Source: Armatimonadota bacterium
Lineage (GTDB): Bacteria > Armatimonadota > UBA5829 > DTLH01
Assembly (NCBI GenBank): GCA_029551395.1
Contig: JAKPFN010000138.1
Span: 1-56,278 of the forward strand
DNA: 56,278 nucleotides
Direction of reading: 5' to 3'
Position 1 is the first letter of the stretch. Each line of letters begins with the position of its first letter. Positions 44,670 through 53,110 of the stretch are shown piece by piece. Made by a program: the position numbers and the translations under genes. The notes below the pieces were generated by a model, which made no database searches, was not told where the DNA came from, and saw nothing but the letters and a program-made list of their open reading frames with translations.

Positions 44670-44801
44670 CCGTTACTTTCCTTCCTCTCTGCCGGATGCG
44701 CATAACGCGCGAGGAGCCAGCTTGATTGTATCAAAACTAATTAATCCTTTCCAGTGCTAGATTAACTTTTCTTAGATGACTTTATGCACCTTCACTTCAA
44801 C

Positions 44802-44830
44802 TTGAACTTTACCCCTTGTCGTGATATATT
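44802..44830 (+). promoter_or_regulatory. Promoter of cysE-cysS
   Basis: TTGAAC (44802-44807), 17 bases, TATATT (44825-44830). Predicted start near 44837, a leader of about 60 bases. I saw no T-box or SAM riboswitch in it. Confidence 0.75.
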
Positions 44831-44899
44831 CAATTATACAAAGGTTGAACATCCTTTCACAGTTTAGCGAAGGGCTTTTTGTTAGAAATAGTAATTACA

Positions 44900-45592
44900 A
44901 TGTTTGATGTACTAAGAAGTGATTGGCGAGCTGTTTTCGAAAGAGATCCGGCAGCAAGAAATGCGTTTGAGGTGCTTACCTATCCGGGGCTTCACGCGAT
45001 ATTCTGGCATCGGATTGCGCACCGCTGCTGGAGATGGAACTTGAAATCGCTTGCCAGATTAATATCTCAGGTTAGCCGGTTTTTTACAGGGATTGAAATA
45101 CATCCTGGGGCAAAAATCGGGAAGGGATTCTTCATCGATCACGGCATGGGCGTAGTCATAGGAGAAACGGCCGAAATCGGTGATAATGTCCTGCTTTACC
45201 ATGGCGTGACTCTGGGTGGAGTAAGCTTGGAAAAGAAGAAGCGCCATCCAACACTGGGCAATAATGTGGTAATCGCCTCAGGTGCAAAGGTGCTTGGAGC
45301 AATAACCATTGGCGATAACGCAAAGATCGGCGCTAATGCCGTCGTTCTTAAGGATATTCCTCCTGACTCAACGGTTGTTGGTATCCCAGGCCGTGTAGTA
45401 ATCCAAAACGGTAAACGAGTCGATAGCGAACCACTGACACATGGACGAGGACTTGATCCTGAAGGCGAGATGATACAGGCGCTTCAGAAGCGTATAGATG
45501 CGCTTGAAGCCAGACTGAATAATATTCAATTATCCATAGAAGACAATAAAACATCAACGGAGAAATCGGTAGAAACGGATGCAACTGTTTAA
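44900..45592 (+). CDS. cysE: Serine O-acetyltransferase
   Basis: 230 residues. Acetylates serine to O-acetylserine, the precursor of cysteine. The N-terminal helical region ([20 protein letters not shown]) aligns with the family from the ATG at 44900, and the left-handed beta-helix carries [19 protein letters not shown] and VVGIPGR. A TTG at 44879 with AAGGG close upstream would add seven residues. Its stop lies 14 bases inside cysS. Confidence 0.95.
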   Translation: MFDVLRSDWRAVFERDPAARNAFEVLTYPGLHAIFWHRIAHRCWRWNLKSLARLISQVSRFFTGIEIHPGAKIGKGFFIDHGMGVVIGETAEIGDNVLLYHGVTLGGVSLEKKKRHPTLGNNVVIASGAKVLGAITIGDNAKIGANAVVLKDIPPDSTVVGIPGRVVIQNGKRVDSEPLTHGRGLDPEGEMIQALQKRIDALEARLNNIQLSIEDNKTSTEKSVETDATV

Positions 45593-46997
45593 CACTCTCA
45601 CGCGAACGAAAGAGGAATTCATACCGCTTGAGCCTGGGAAAGCAGGTCTGTATACTTGCGGGCCTACTGTCTATAATTACGCTCATATCGGGAATCTGCG
45701 CAGTTACATATTCGCTGATATACTGCGGAGGACTCTGGAGTTCGAGAACTATGATGTCACTCAGGTAATGAACATCACTGACGTCGGACATCTGACCTCT
45801 GACGATGATATAGGCGAGGACAAGATGGAAGCCGGCGCACGGCGTGAGGGTAAATCTATCTGGGACATTGCCAGATACTACGAAGATGCTTTTTTTGTCG
45901 ATATTGACAAGCTCAATATTGAGCGGCCAACCATCGTTGCAAGAGCGACTGAACATGTTCCTGATATGATAGACTTGGTCAAGCGGCTCGAGGAACGTGG
46001 TTTTACCTACGAAACTGAACAGGCAGTCTATTTCGACGTAACCAAGTTCCCTGAGTACACAAAGCTGGCAGGGCAGGCGCTTGAGGAGAAAATTACAGCA
46101 GCACGGGCAGAAGTCCAGGAAGATCCTGAGAAGAAAAACCCTGCAGACTTTGCCCTTTGGTTCAAGGCGACCGGCAGATTCAAGAACCACCTGATGCAGT
46201 GGGACTCTCCCTGGGGCATGGGCTTTCCCGGTTGGCACGTCGAGTGCTCTGCTATGTCAATGCGCTACCTCGGAGAGACATTCGATATCCATACAGGCGG
46301 CATTGACCACATACCGGTCCATCACACCAATGAGATCGCTCAGAGTCAGGCTGCAACAGGAAAACCGTTCGTCCGATATTGGATGCACGGCGAGTTCCTT
46401 GTTGTCTCCGGCGGTGAAAAAATGGCAAAATCCGCAGGAGAGTTCCTCAGACTTCAAGTGCTTACCGATAAAGGTTACGATCCGCTTGCTTATCGTTACC
46501 TGTGCCTTCAAGTGCATTACAGGTCTAAGCTGAATTTCACCTGGGAATCGCTGGATGCAGCTCAGGCTGGTTACAACCGGCTCAAAGCGTTTATCGATGT
46601 TGCGAGTAGAGCCAGAGGCACTGAGCAGCCCTGGGTACAGGAATATCGAGACCGCTTCCGAGATGCCATAACCGATGACCTCAACATACCCCGCGCAATA
46701 GCGGTTATGTGGGAGATGATCAAGGAAGCCAATACCAGGAAAGAACTCGGGATACTTGACGCATTGTTCGACTTTGATCAAGTTTTTGGCCTAAAGTTGC
46801 ACGAAGCCGTTGCTTCCCCAGATCAACAGGAGTTGGAGCCTGAGTTTGCTGCGCTCATCGTTGAACGGGAAAAAGCCCGGGCAGCCAAAGACTGGGCTCG
46901 TGCTGATGAGATCCGTAAAGAACTGGCCAGTGTCGGTATACTACTTGAGGACCGCCCGGAAGGCACCATCTGGCGCAGGTCCAGCCAGAGTTCATAA
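45579..46997 (+). CDS. cysS: Cysteinyl-tRNA synthetase
   Basis: 472 residues, class I synthetase. Zinc-site Cys27 ([16 protein letters not shown]), HIGN at 36-39 (the HIGH motif) and KMAKS near 281 (the KMSKS loop) are present. Attaches cysteine to tRNA-Cys. It overlaps the end of cysE by 14 bases, so cysteine synthesis and its use in translation are coupled, an arrangement known in Bacillus. A hairpin follows. Confidence 0.96.
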   Translation: MQLFNTLTRTKEEFIPLEPGKAGLYTCGPTVYNYAHIGNLRSYIFADILRRTLEFENYDVTQVMNITDVGHLTSDDDIGEDKMEAGARREGKSIWDIARYYEDAFFVDIDKLNIERPTIVARATEHVPDMIDLVKRLEERGFTYETEQAVYFDVTKFPEYTKLAGQALEEKITAARAEVQEDPEKKNPADFALWFKATGRFKNHLMQWDSPWGMGFPGWHVECSAMSMRYLGETFDIHTGGIDHIPVHHTNEIAQSQAATGKPFVRYWMHGEFLVVSGGEKMAKSAGEFLRLQVLTDKGYDPLAYRYLCLQVHYRSKLNFTWESLDAAQAGYNRLKAFIDVASRARGTEQPWVQEYRDRFRDAITDDLNIPRAIAVMWEMIKEANTRKELGILDALFDFDQVFGLKLHEAVASPDQQELEPEFAALIVEREKARAAKDWARADEIRKELASVGILLEDRPEGTIWRRSSQSS

Positions 46998-47018
46998 ATC
47001 TCGCAATATGTCTCCAGA

Positions 47019-47048
47019 ATAGGCGGTAATCCCAAGGTTACCGCCTAT
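47019..47048 (+). terminator. Hairpin terminator after cysS
   Basis: ATAGGCGGTAA (47019-47029) pairs perfectly with TTACCGCCTAT (47038-47048) around an 8-base loop, 22 bases after the stop. The T-run is missing. Confidence 0.65.
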
Positions 47049-47071
47049 ATTGAACCATCAGCCCCTTGAAC

Positions 47072-47098
47072 CGCAGATTTCGCAGATTACACAGATGG
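47072..47098. repeat. Three tandem nonamers of the CGCAGATTT type
   Basis: CGCAGATTT, CGCAGATTA and CACAGATGG follow one another without gaps. Words of this type recur between genes in many bacterial genomes. Only one clear cluster lies in this window, with a weak echo near 56232 (CGCAGATAA on the minus strand). Confidence 0.6.
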
Positions 47099-47144
47099 TG
47101 GATGTATATTAGTTTGTGCATTTTGTCGGATAGTGCTTCCTTTC

Positions 47145-47230
47145 TTGAGTTTGTTCTGGCCTGTTTTTTTAGCTATTTTTTGGAACGAACTCAGGGTTTT
47201 CAGCTCAAAAATGGCTGTTTGAGTTTGTTC
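47145..47230. repeat. Three copies of TGAGTTYGTTC, one inverted
   Basis: TTGAGTTTGTTC occurs at 47145-47156 and 47219-47230, and the reverse complement of TGAGTTCGTTC at 47183-47193. Three near-copies within 86 bases of an A/T-rich stretch is more than expected by chance and could mark protein-binding sites. Confidence 0.5.
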
Positions 47231-47303
47231 CGGCACTTTTTCATTTATGGATTTTAGCCCCTTTCGCGCCCCTGGAATACGATTATGTAAAGGACTCAAG
47301 TTT

Positions 47304-47330
47304 TTGTTGTCCATAATTATAAGACAACAA
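47304..47330. repeat. 8-bp inverted repeat (TTGTTGTC / GACAACAA)
   Basis: Arms at 47304-47311 and 47323-47330 are exact reverse complements with an A/T-only loop after its first base. No T-run follows. Confidence 0.45.
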
Positions 47331-47357
47331 CTCGGCCAAAAAGTACAGAAAAAGTGG

Positions 47358-47417
47358 GGATATTTTAGGGATATTTATGGGAACGGGTGTTTGGGGATGA
47401 ATATCCCTGAGATATCC
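47358..47417 (+). other. Long hairpin, possible structured RNA
   Basis: 47358-47378 and 47397-47417 form a 21-bp stem. All 21 positions pair if read as plus-strand RNA, three of them as G-U, around an 18-base loop. The same arms on the minus strand would have A-C mismatches, so the plus strand is the one that folds. A second 7-bp hairpin follows directly. Confidence 0.5.
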
Positions 47418-47440
47418 GCCCTGAATACATATCCAGGGCG
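47417..47440 (+). other. Second hairpin abutting the long one
   Basis: CGCCCTG (47417-47423) and CAGGGCG (47434-47440) pair perfectly around a 10-base loop. The first base is shared with the end of the long stem. Followed by ATCAGAG, not a T-run. Confidence 0.45.
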
Positions 47441-47582
47441 ATCAGAGTGAGTCACGAGTTGAAGAAGGCTTTTCTTGCACTACGTCAAGCTGCCGAGCTT
47501 CCTGTTGATTCTGTAATATAAATTATTCTTTTTATCCTGCAGAAATGCCAGATTTCCTCCAGCTTTCTCGCCTACTGCACCC

Positions 47583-47602
47583 AGTTCCCACAAACGGGAA
47601 CT
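47583..47602. terminator. Hairpin downstream of the 47654 gene
   Basis: AGTTCCC (47583-47589) and GGGAACT (47596-47602) pair around a 6-base loop. It is about 52 bases after the minus-strand gene stop, where a terminator is expected, but no T-run follows. Confidence 0.4.
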
Positions 47603-47653
47603 ATGATAGATTGTACTGTTTGGTTGCGGAAACTTGATTTATCTGTCTCTTGC

Positions 47654-48160
47654 CTAATCTGTCTTATCAGGCGAGTCGCATGGATCAGATACACTGCCAA
47701 TGTCAAAACCACCTGCCATAGCAAAACCACCAAATAGCACTAATAATGCAATAACGAGAAATAAAATGCACAATAAATCAAAACCTATGCCTGGTTGAAA
47801 GCCGCTGCCAATGTAGGGTTTAGCATAGTCATCTATGGCAGCATCCCGGCTTGCCTTTGACATCCATAAAGCGATTACAGACAGTGCTGCTGTGCCTGGT
47901 CCAATGAAAATAGTCCCCAATGGGATCTCTGCTCGCCTGACAATAAGACGAGTAATGCCAATTATGAATCCTATGACAGCTAACAGGCAAAATAACCGCA
48001 ATAAGCTTGAGAAAGTCACCATCTCCCACCAGGAATTCTGCCTGACCCAATCCATACCAGCAACGAGGCCGAATATAAAGAGATAAACGACCCCAATAAA
48101 TGCCAGACAGCCAACTAAAGACAGAACTGCTTCCAAGGCATTGCTTATTTTGGATTTCAA
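47654..48160 (-). CDS. Membrane protein of unknown function
   Basis: 168 residues with four hydrophobic segments (about 9-32, 46-66, 83-98 and 127-147). I recognise no family. I start at a TTG at 48160 because a perfect GGAGG lies six bases upstream; the frame could be read back to 48235 but those 25 residues are polar and lack a ribosome site. The last residues are Asp/Ser/Pro rich. Followed by a hairpin. Confidence 0.7.
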   Translation of the reverse strand: MKSKISNALEAVLSLVGCLAFIGVVYLFIFGLVAGMDWVRQNSWWEMVTFSSLLRLFCLLAVIGFIIGITRLIVRRAEIPLGTIFIGPGTAALSVIALWMSKASRDAAIDDYAKPYIGSGFQPGIGFDLLCILFLVIALLVLFGGFAMAGGFDIGSVSDPCDSPDKTD

Positions 48161-48385
48161 TGTATTCCTCCGGCGTTTGCCTTCCTGTGGTTTGAATAAA
48201 ACTCCATCAGAACTAATGTCTATATGTAAAATCAATAGGCACTGTTATCAACCTTCACCAACATCAATGGTAGTAGAATCAAACTGATACATATCAATCT
48301 TACACTTCGAGCACTTCGAGGTATTTCGCATTATTCCTCCCCCAGCCTATTTGCCGAAGTTTGGGAAGAGTGCTAAAGTAGTGGT

Positions 48386-49942
48386 ATGAGAACAGCAGCG
48401 ATTGTGATACTCGTTTTAATGGTCACTTTTGCAGCCACATCTTTGTTTGCGGCTGAAGAGGACTCTATTGCAGCAATCTTCGTCTTTGGACGCACCGGCG
48501 GATGGACTACTTCGGGATTTTCCGTCGGCGACGGCAGCTACATCGTAACCAGTGCGGATGCCCTCACCGAAACACTGCCTGGAGGTAAAACAGTGCCTAT
48601 CCGCTATGCTGCCGTGGCTAGTCGATGGACTGGAGACGCATACATCGGCACAGTGGTCGCAACCGATCCAAAAGCAAGAATCGCGCTCATTAAACTGCCA
48701 GTGCCAGCCATCCCACCCGTCGCCATTGCAGGAGATGATGCTCTCTCAAGAGTAAAAAAGGCTACACTGGGCCAATTGCTCTCCGGTGACGAGGTAGGCG
48801 CGAAATTTCCAACCACACTCTACGGTCTGAAAATAGAACGCGACCCTACCAGGTTCACAGTAGGCAAATGGAAAGGAACCAATGCCTGTATTTCAGAAGT
48901 CAAAGATATCAATTGGCTCTTCCTGACGAAACTTGACCCTGAAGATGGCACTCCAAAGGCTGCGCTTGTCTCAAAACCAGGACTCGGCGCTTTGGGGATA
49001 TTCTTCAGCAAACTTACGCTTGAAAACGGTCAGCAACCTGTGGTTTTTCATCAGGTACTGCCCTGTACAGCACTTCGAGCGACTCTGGTAAAGGCAGGGG
49101 TTCCGGCAGACAAACTATCCCAGCCACCATCGCTCGATGGCCCTGCCAAAGACGCAGAAACAGCTTTCCAATTAATCAGCATTGCACTGGCAACATCGAG
49201 AACTGCTCATCCGTCTGCTCTGACAATGGCTGAAGCTGCAGTGCGAGCAAGGCCTGACAATGCAATCGCTCATCTTCTGGCAGCCACGGCTCAAGCATCT
49301 CAAGGCAAACACGAGGACGCGATAAAGTCTATAAACAAGGCACTGGAACTCGATCCAAAGATTCCTGACGGTACACTGCAGAAAGGTCGGATACTCGCCG
49401 CTGCCGGTAAGCTCGACGAAGCCGAAAAAGAGTTACGCAAAGCGCTGGAAGCCGATCCAAAAGACACCCGGCCTATGCTTGATTTGGTCGCGATACTCAT
49501 CGATAAGGAAGGCAAGCTGGATGAGGCGCTGAAACTGGCGAAAGATGTCACGAAACTCACTCCAGAGGACCTTGGCGGACGGATTGCACTAGCTCGAGTC
49601 CTCAAGAAGAAGAAAGACTACGATGAGGCTGAAGCTGAGCTAAAAGCAATCCTCGAAATTGCTCCGAAACTGGGTGAAGCCAGAGTCGGACTGGCAGCAA
49701 CCTACGAAGCTGCAGGTAAAAAGGATGAGGCAGAGGCACAGTATCTGCTGTTGGTTGAGCAGGAGCCTGAGAATCCAGGCGCGCACCTGCTGCTGATTGA
49801 TTTTCTAATCAGGTCCGATAAGAAGGATGAAGCACGCAAGGCTATCGAAAAAGCACGCGAGCTAAAACTTCAGCCGGAAGCTCTCGAGGCTCTGAAAAAG
49901 CTTGAAGAAGGACTCGGAGAAGCAGAGAAACAAGATTCTTAA
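48386..49942 (+). CDS. Secreted protein: trypsin-like pseudo-protease fused to TPR repeats
   Basis: 518 residues. Signal peptide (about 1-22). Residues 24-230 follow the strand order of HtrA-like serine proteases: SGFSVGDGSYIVTSADALTE lines up with the segment around the catalytic His, and VVATDPKARIALIKL with that around the catalytic Asp. All three catalytic positions appear changed (His to Asp, Asp to Arg, and no GNSGG motif; the region reads GLGALGIFF). From about 255 to 510 there are five to six TPR-like pairs (AAAGKLDEAEKELRKALEAD). Probably a periplasmic binding or scaffold protein rather than an enzyme. ATG start, with no strong ribosome site. It ends overlapping the next gene tail to tail by four bases. 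Confidence 0.8.
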   Translation: MRTAAIVILVLMVTFAATSLFAAEEDSIAAIFVFGRTGGWTTSGFSVGDGSYIVTSADALTETLPGGKTVPIRYAAVASRWTGDAYIGTVVATDPKARIALIKLPVPAIPPVAIAGDDALSRVKKATLGQLLSGDEVGAKFPTTLYGLKIERDPTRFTVGKWKGTNACISEVKDINWLFLTKLDPEDGTPKAALVSKPGLGALGIFFSKLTLENGQQPVVFHQVLPCTALRATLVKAGVPADKLSQPPSLDGPAKDAETAFQLISIALATSRTAHPSALTMAEAAVRARPDNAIAHLLAATAQASQGKHEDAIKSINKALELDPKIPDGTLQKGRILAAAGKLDEAEKELRKALEADPKDTRPMLDLVAILIDKEGKLDEALKLAKDVTKLTPEDLGGRIALARVLKKKKDYDEAEAELKAILEIAPKLGEARVGLAATYEAAGKKDEAEAQYLLLVEQEPENPGAHLLLIDFLIRSDKKDEARKAIEKARELKLQPEALEALKKLEEGLGEAEKQDS

Positions 49943-50406
49943 GATGCAGAAGAGAACCTGAGCGCTTGCCCAGTGTTTTTAGACGAGCGCTCAGGTTTAT
50001 GTATTTTTACCATCTGTACCAGCAACCCGCGGTCTGTGCATTTGCTGGTAACTTCATTCATCAATACATGCACCAGGTACCATCCCCGGCCATGTTCATC
50101 AGTCATATCCCGGTTAGGCTCAGGTATAGGCAGGCAAGCATCCTTGCCATCGTCTTCTACCTCAACAGTCAACCGGTCGTCGGATAAACTGCAGTGAATA
50201 AGGACTCTTCGGGAAGAGTCTGACCGGCATCCATGGTAAACAGCGTTGGTTACAGCCTCACCGACGGCAACTTCGATATCTTCACATTCAGATTGAGTAA
50301 AACCAGCACCTTCAGCTAAGAATCGTATGCCTCGCCTGACGAGCGCAACGTGTCTACCATGCGCGGGTATCTGGAATTCTGCATCAACAACAGGTGAAAT
50401 GGGCAT
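49939..50406 (-). CDS. RsbW-like anti-sigma factor/serine kinase (GHKL ATPase)
   Basis: 155 residues of the HATPase fold: N box GEAVTNAVYHG, G1 box VEVEDDGKDA and G2 box GRGWYLVHVLMNEV. Single-domain proteins of this kind bind ATP and either hold a sigma factor or phosphorylate an anti-anti-sigma factor (RsbW/SpoIIAB type). No sigma factor or STAS gene is adjacent. I start at the ATG at 50406, as GGAAAGG is upstream; the ATG at 50466 has no ribosome site and adds a Cys-rich tail. Confidence 0.85.
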   Translation of the reverse strand: MPISPVVDAEFQIPAHGRHVALVRRGIRFLAEGAGFTQSECEDIEVAVGEAVTNAVYHGCRSDSSRRVLIHCSLSDDRLTVEVEDDGKDACLPIPEPNRDMTDEHGRGWYLVHVLMNEVTSKCTDRGLLVQMVKIHKPERSSKNTGQALRFSSAS

Positions 50407-50597
50407 CCTAGCCATCCTTTCCAAATTACAAGAAGTGCATGGCAGCCAGAAAATAACCTCATGCATAAATATGTTACCCTGAAGGTTTGGCTGCCAAACA
50501 CAACCTGAACAATTCGTTTATGAATGGCTGACGGAGCCGGAAATCGCTAATGGATTATACCCTGCAAGTATGCAGTTAAACTTGGAGAGGCTCTATG

Positions 50598-51185
50598 TTA
50601 GAACTGATATGTAGCGCCTGCAAGAAATCCTCCGAGAGATGACCCGCCGACCTCATAGTCTCTGTAACCAAGTGATAGGAACCACTGTGGTCTGACTTCG
50701 TAACGGATACCGGCATCGAGTGTCCATAGGGTCTCGTCAAGGAAGGCGATGCCAGCACGACCATATACAGTCAGTTCCGGGCAGATGGAATAGTCAGCAA
50801 TCAATCCCAATGTAAAGCCGGTATTGCTCTCGGAATCGTCGAAGTTGTCCTCTACGAATAGATGAGTGATTCCTGCGTATCTGGCAGTGCTGAGTCTGGC
50901 TCCAGCCTGAGAGATGTCGAACGGGCGCTGGAAGTAGAGAGTGCCGATGTAAGTGCGGCCATCGACATCGCTTATGCGTGCGACCTCCAGACTTGCCCCA
51001 AGATTGGGATTGATGCCGTATTGGGCTTCATAGATTTGAGAATGGGCTTCGGCTCCGTAGTCGATAGAGTGAGCCGATGCAGAAAGTCTTGCTGCGCCTG
51101 GGATAAGAACAGCAGTTGGAGCCGCTGACAGATTCGCGCTTACCAGGAGCGCAGCGAGCATAAATATGATTATCCTTGCGACCAA
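50598..51185 (-). CDS. Small outer-membrane beta-barrel-like protein
   Basis: 195 residues: signal peptide (about 1-22), then alternating aromatic/polar strands (IYEAQYGINPNLGASLEVAR, AYAQ-like turns, WFLSLGYRDYEVGG) and a C-terminal Phe (GATYQF), the usual end of outer-membrane barrels. An 8-stranded barrel is likely. TTG start with AAAGGG six bases upstream. It begins 19 bases after the end of the third secreted paralogue and may be part of the same unit. Confidence 0.75.
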   Translation of the reverse strand: MVARIIIFMLAALLVSANLSAAPTAVLIPGAARLSASAHSIDYGAEAHSQIYEAQYGINPNLGASLEVARISDVDGRTYIGTLYFQRPFDISQAGARLSTARYAGITHLFVEDNFDDSESNTGFTLGLIADYSICPELTVYGRAGIAFLDETLWTLDAGIRYEVRPQWFLSLGYRDYEVGGSSLGGFLAGATYQF

Positions 51186-51204
51186 TTATTACCCTTTCTA
51201 GCGT

Positions 51205-52818
51205 TTACAGAGTGTTGTTTGGCTGCTCCGAGAATGGTATCGGGAGCAGTGCCACCGTTGGCGCACAATGAACAGGCACGACCGAGAGCAGCGCTATTTT
51301 CACAGTGTCGGCTGCCATAGCTTTCGAAAGTCCTATTTTCGGCGGCCAGATACCGGCAGATGCCGTAATCGGCAGCGCTGCAGGGACAGGTGCAAACCAG
51401 CAAGCCACAACAGGAGCAGCTTTGCAGACCAACTGCAGCCCGTCAATGGAACCTGAGGGCAGATGTTTGCCTGTGTCATCGGATACATCAGACTCATAAC
51501 CGGTTTCGGTTATCACCCAGCAGCCGTTCAAGTGTTCCAAAGTGTAGGTAACTGGAGTGCGGCAGATTTCACCATCAGCGTTCTTATAAATGTGCTCTCC
51601 GGCGGCAGTTGCCTTGTCATCTATAATGTTCACCAGTTGAAGCTCGAATCCCTCGGTTTCCATTTCTTCAATGGCTTGAGCGGTCAGTTTATAGAACTCT
51701 GAAGACTCCATGCTACGTGACAGCTTGCCGTTCTGGTAGATTTTCACCTGGACTTCATCGATTAAAAGCGGTATCAGGATATCAGCATCGCGGGTAAGCC
51801 AGGCGTCCGATAACTGCCTTATGGCCTCTTCAGGAGTTGACGGGATGCTGATGCCTGCCTGATGAGCGTAATCAGGGCCAAGCTGGATTTTTTCGTCAGT
51901 CAGTGCGGTTTGAGTGTCTGACGGCCGAACAGGTACCTGTTCGGCAGGTGTTATTGGAGGTTCGACCTCTACTACAACCGGCTTCTCTACGATAATGACA
52001 TCAGGCTGTTCTATGATGACGACAGGCTGGCTGTACCAAGGGTCGTAGTATCTCGGGTCGTATGGATAGTAAGGCGGCCTGTACTTCCGGCGTGGTGAAT
52101 TGACCTTAGTTTCTCTTTCTCCGACACGGATGTATTTGTCACCGTTGTCTTGTCTGGTATTTTCAGGTCTGTAGATTCTTCCGGTGTCATCCTGAGTAGT
52201 TATTCTTTCGTCTACACGGCGGATGTCTGTTCTGGATGTAGTTTTGTCTTCGACTTTTGGTGTGACACGGCCGGATGTGTTAGATTCATCTCGTTTATGG
52301 GTAGGTCTGGCTATGTCTTCCTGCGCTCTGCGTTCAGCCTGCAAGCGTTCTGATTCAGCCTTTTGTCTGGCTTCTTCTTCCTGGCGCTTACGTAGTTCTT
52401 CCTGTTTACGGGCTTCCTCTTGCTGACGCTTGAGTTCCTGCTGGCGGAGTGATTCTTCCTGCTGTCTGCGTAACTCCTCGTCACGCTGGCGTCTTATCTG
52501 CTCCTGCCTTTCAGCCTCTTTTTGACGGGCTTCCTGTTCCTGTCTGGCACGCTCTAGTTCAGCTTTACGTCTTGCCTCTTCCTGCTGCTTTCTGATTTCT
52601 TCCTGACGCCGTGCTTCATCCTGCTGGCGTTTGCGTTCTTCTTCCTGGCGGCGGAGTTCATCCTGCCTTCGCTGGTCATCTCCACCGGATTGTTTTTTGC
52701 CAAAGGCTCCTTGTGCGTATGCAGTACAACCGGGAACATCATACAATGTGGCTGCAATAGACAAGGCAAAGAATAGAGCCAAGCCTATAAGTAGGACTTT
52801 TATTGATTTTCTGCACAT
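51205..52818 (-). CDS. Secreted paralogue 1: charged coiled-coil, Tyr/Pro-rich segment, conserved C-terminal domain and extra tail
   Basis: 537 residues. Signal peptide (about 1-36, ending AYAQ); a Gln/Glu/Arg-rich coiled-coil (about 47-175); a polar linker with KRDES; a Tyr/Pro then Val-rich segment (RPPYYPYDPRYYDPWY onward); and a domain at about 335-442 shared with the next two genes (AWLTRDADILIPLL, IYQNGKLSRSMESSEFY, GCWVITETGYES). The last 70-95 residues (AAPVVACWFAPVPAALP onward) have no counterpart in the paralogues and differ in composition. ATG at 52818 with AGGAGGG seven bases upstream. Family unknown; the shared domain resembles NTF2/SnoaL-like folds in length and pattern only. 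Confidence 0.78.
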   Translation of the reverse strand: MCRKSIKVLLIGLALFFALSIAATLYDVPGCTAYAQGAFGKKQSGGDDQRRQDELRRQEEERKRQQDEARRQEEIRKQQEEARRKAELERARQEQEARQKEAERQEQIRRQRDEELRRQQEESLRQQELKRQQEEARKQEELRKRQEEEARQKAESERLQAERRAQEDIARPTHKRDESNTSGRVTPKVEDKTTSRTDIRRVDERITTQDDTGRIYRPENTRQDNGDKYIRVGERETKVNSPRRKYRPPYYPYDPRYYDPWYSQPVVIIEQPDVIIVEKPVVVEVEPPITPAEQVPVRPSDTQTALTDEKIQLGPDYAHQAGISIPSTPEEAIRQLSDAWLTRDADILIPLLIDEVQVKIYQNGKLSRSMESSEFYKLTAQAIEEMETEGFELQLVNIIDDKATAAGEHIYKNADGEICRTPVTYTLEHLNGCWVITETGYESDVSDDTGKHLPSGSIDGLQLVCKAAPVVACWFAPVPAALPITASAGIWPPKIGLSKAMAADTVKIALLSVVPVHCAPTVALLPIPFSEQPNNTL

Positions 52819-52894
52819 TTTGGTTCCCTCCTGTCTCAGCAAAACCGTCAGCTTTATTATAACCTAACACTACCGATGTTCTGCCAGATGAGTA

Positions 52895-53110
52895 TTATCT
52901 ATTCAACCGCTTTACATCCTCTTTAGCCTCATCAACATCATCGACTTCATCTGATTTATAATCGATTCTATCAATTACCCATCGGTCATCTCCAGCCCTC
53001 AGAGTATAACTGATGTCGAACCGCTCAATTACGTTTTTAGAAATCCTATACTCATGTATACCTGAGGCAACGACCTTATTCCATGATAGCTTAACTTTTG
53101 GTGTTTGAAC
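52895..53110 (-). pseudogene. Frameshifted 3' end of secreted paralogue 2
   Basis: Reading the other minus-strand frame past about 53110 gives KVKLSWNKVVASGIHEYR, then FDISYTLRAGDDRWVIDRID, and a TAA at 52897-52895. This matches the second half of the shared domain (VASGIHEYR with AAGEHIYK; DDRWVIDRIDYKS with NGCWVITETGYES). A one-base loss near 53100-53130 would explain it. Confidence 0.8.

Larger units (their letters stand above)
46998..47653. other. Gene-free stretch rich in inverted and direct repeats
   Basis: 656 bases between cysS and the 47654 gene. It holds the cysS terminator, a tandem nonamer (47072-47098), three copies of an 11-12 base word (47145-47230), and inverted repeats at 47304-47330, 47358-47417, 47417-47440 and 47583-47602. 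A minus-strand open frame at 47087-47314 is lysine/glutamine rich and shows no family features. A non-coding RNA locus or the remains of a mobile repeat would fit. Confidence 0.6.

Noticed and set aside
44831-44899. T-box or SAM riboswitch before cysE-cysS
   Set aside because: The leader is only about 60 bases and lacks the T-box sequence and any terminator.
47087-47314. 75-residue minus-strand frame after cysS
   Set aside because: Lys/Gln-rich, no ribosome site, and made up of the local direct and inverted repeats; treated as chance or the remains of a repeat element.
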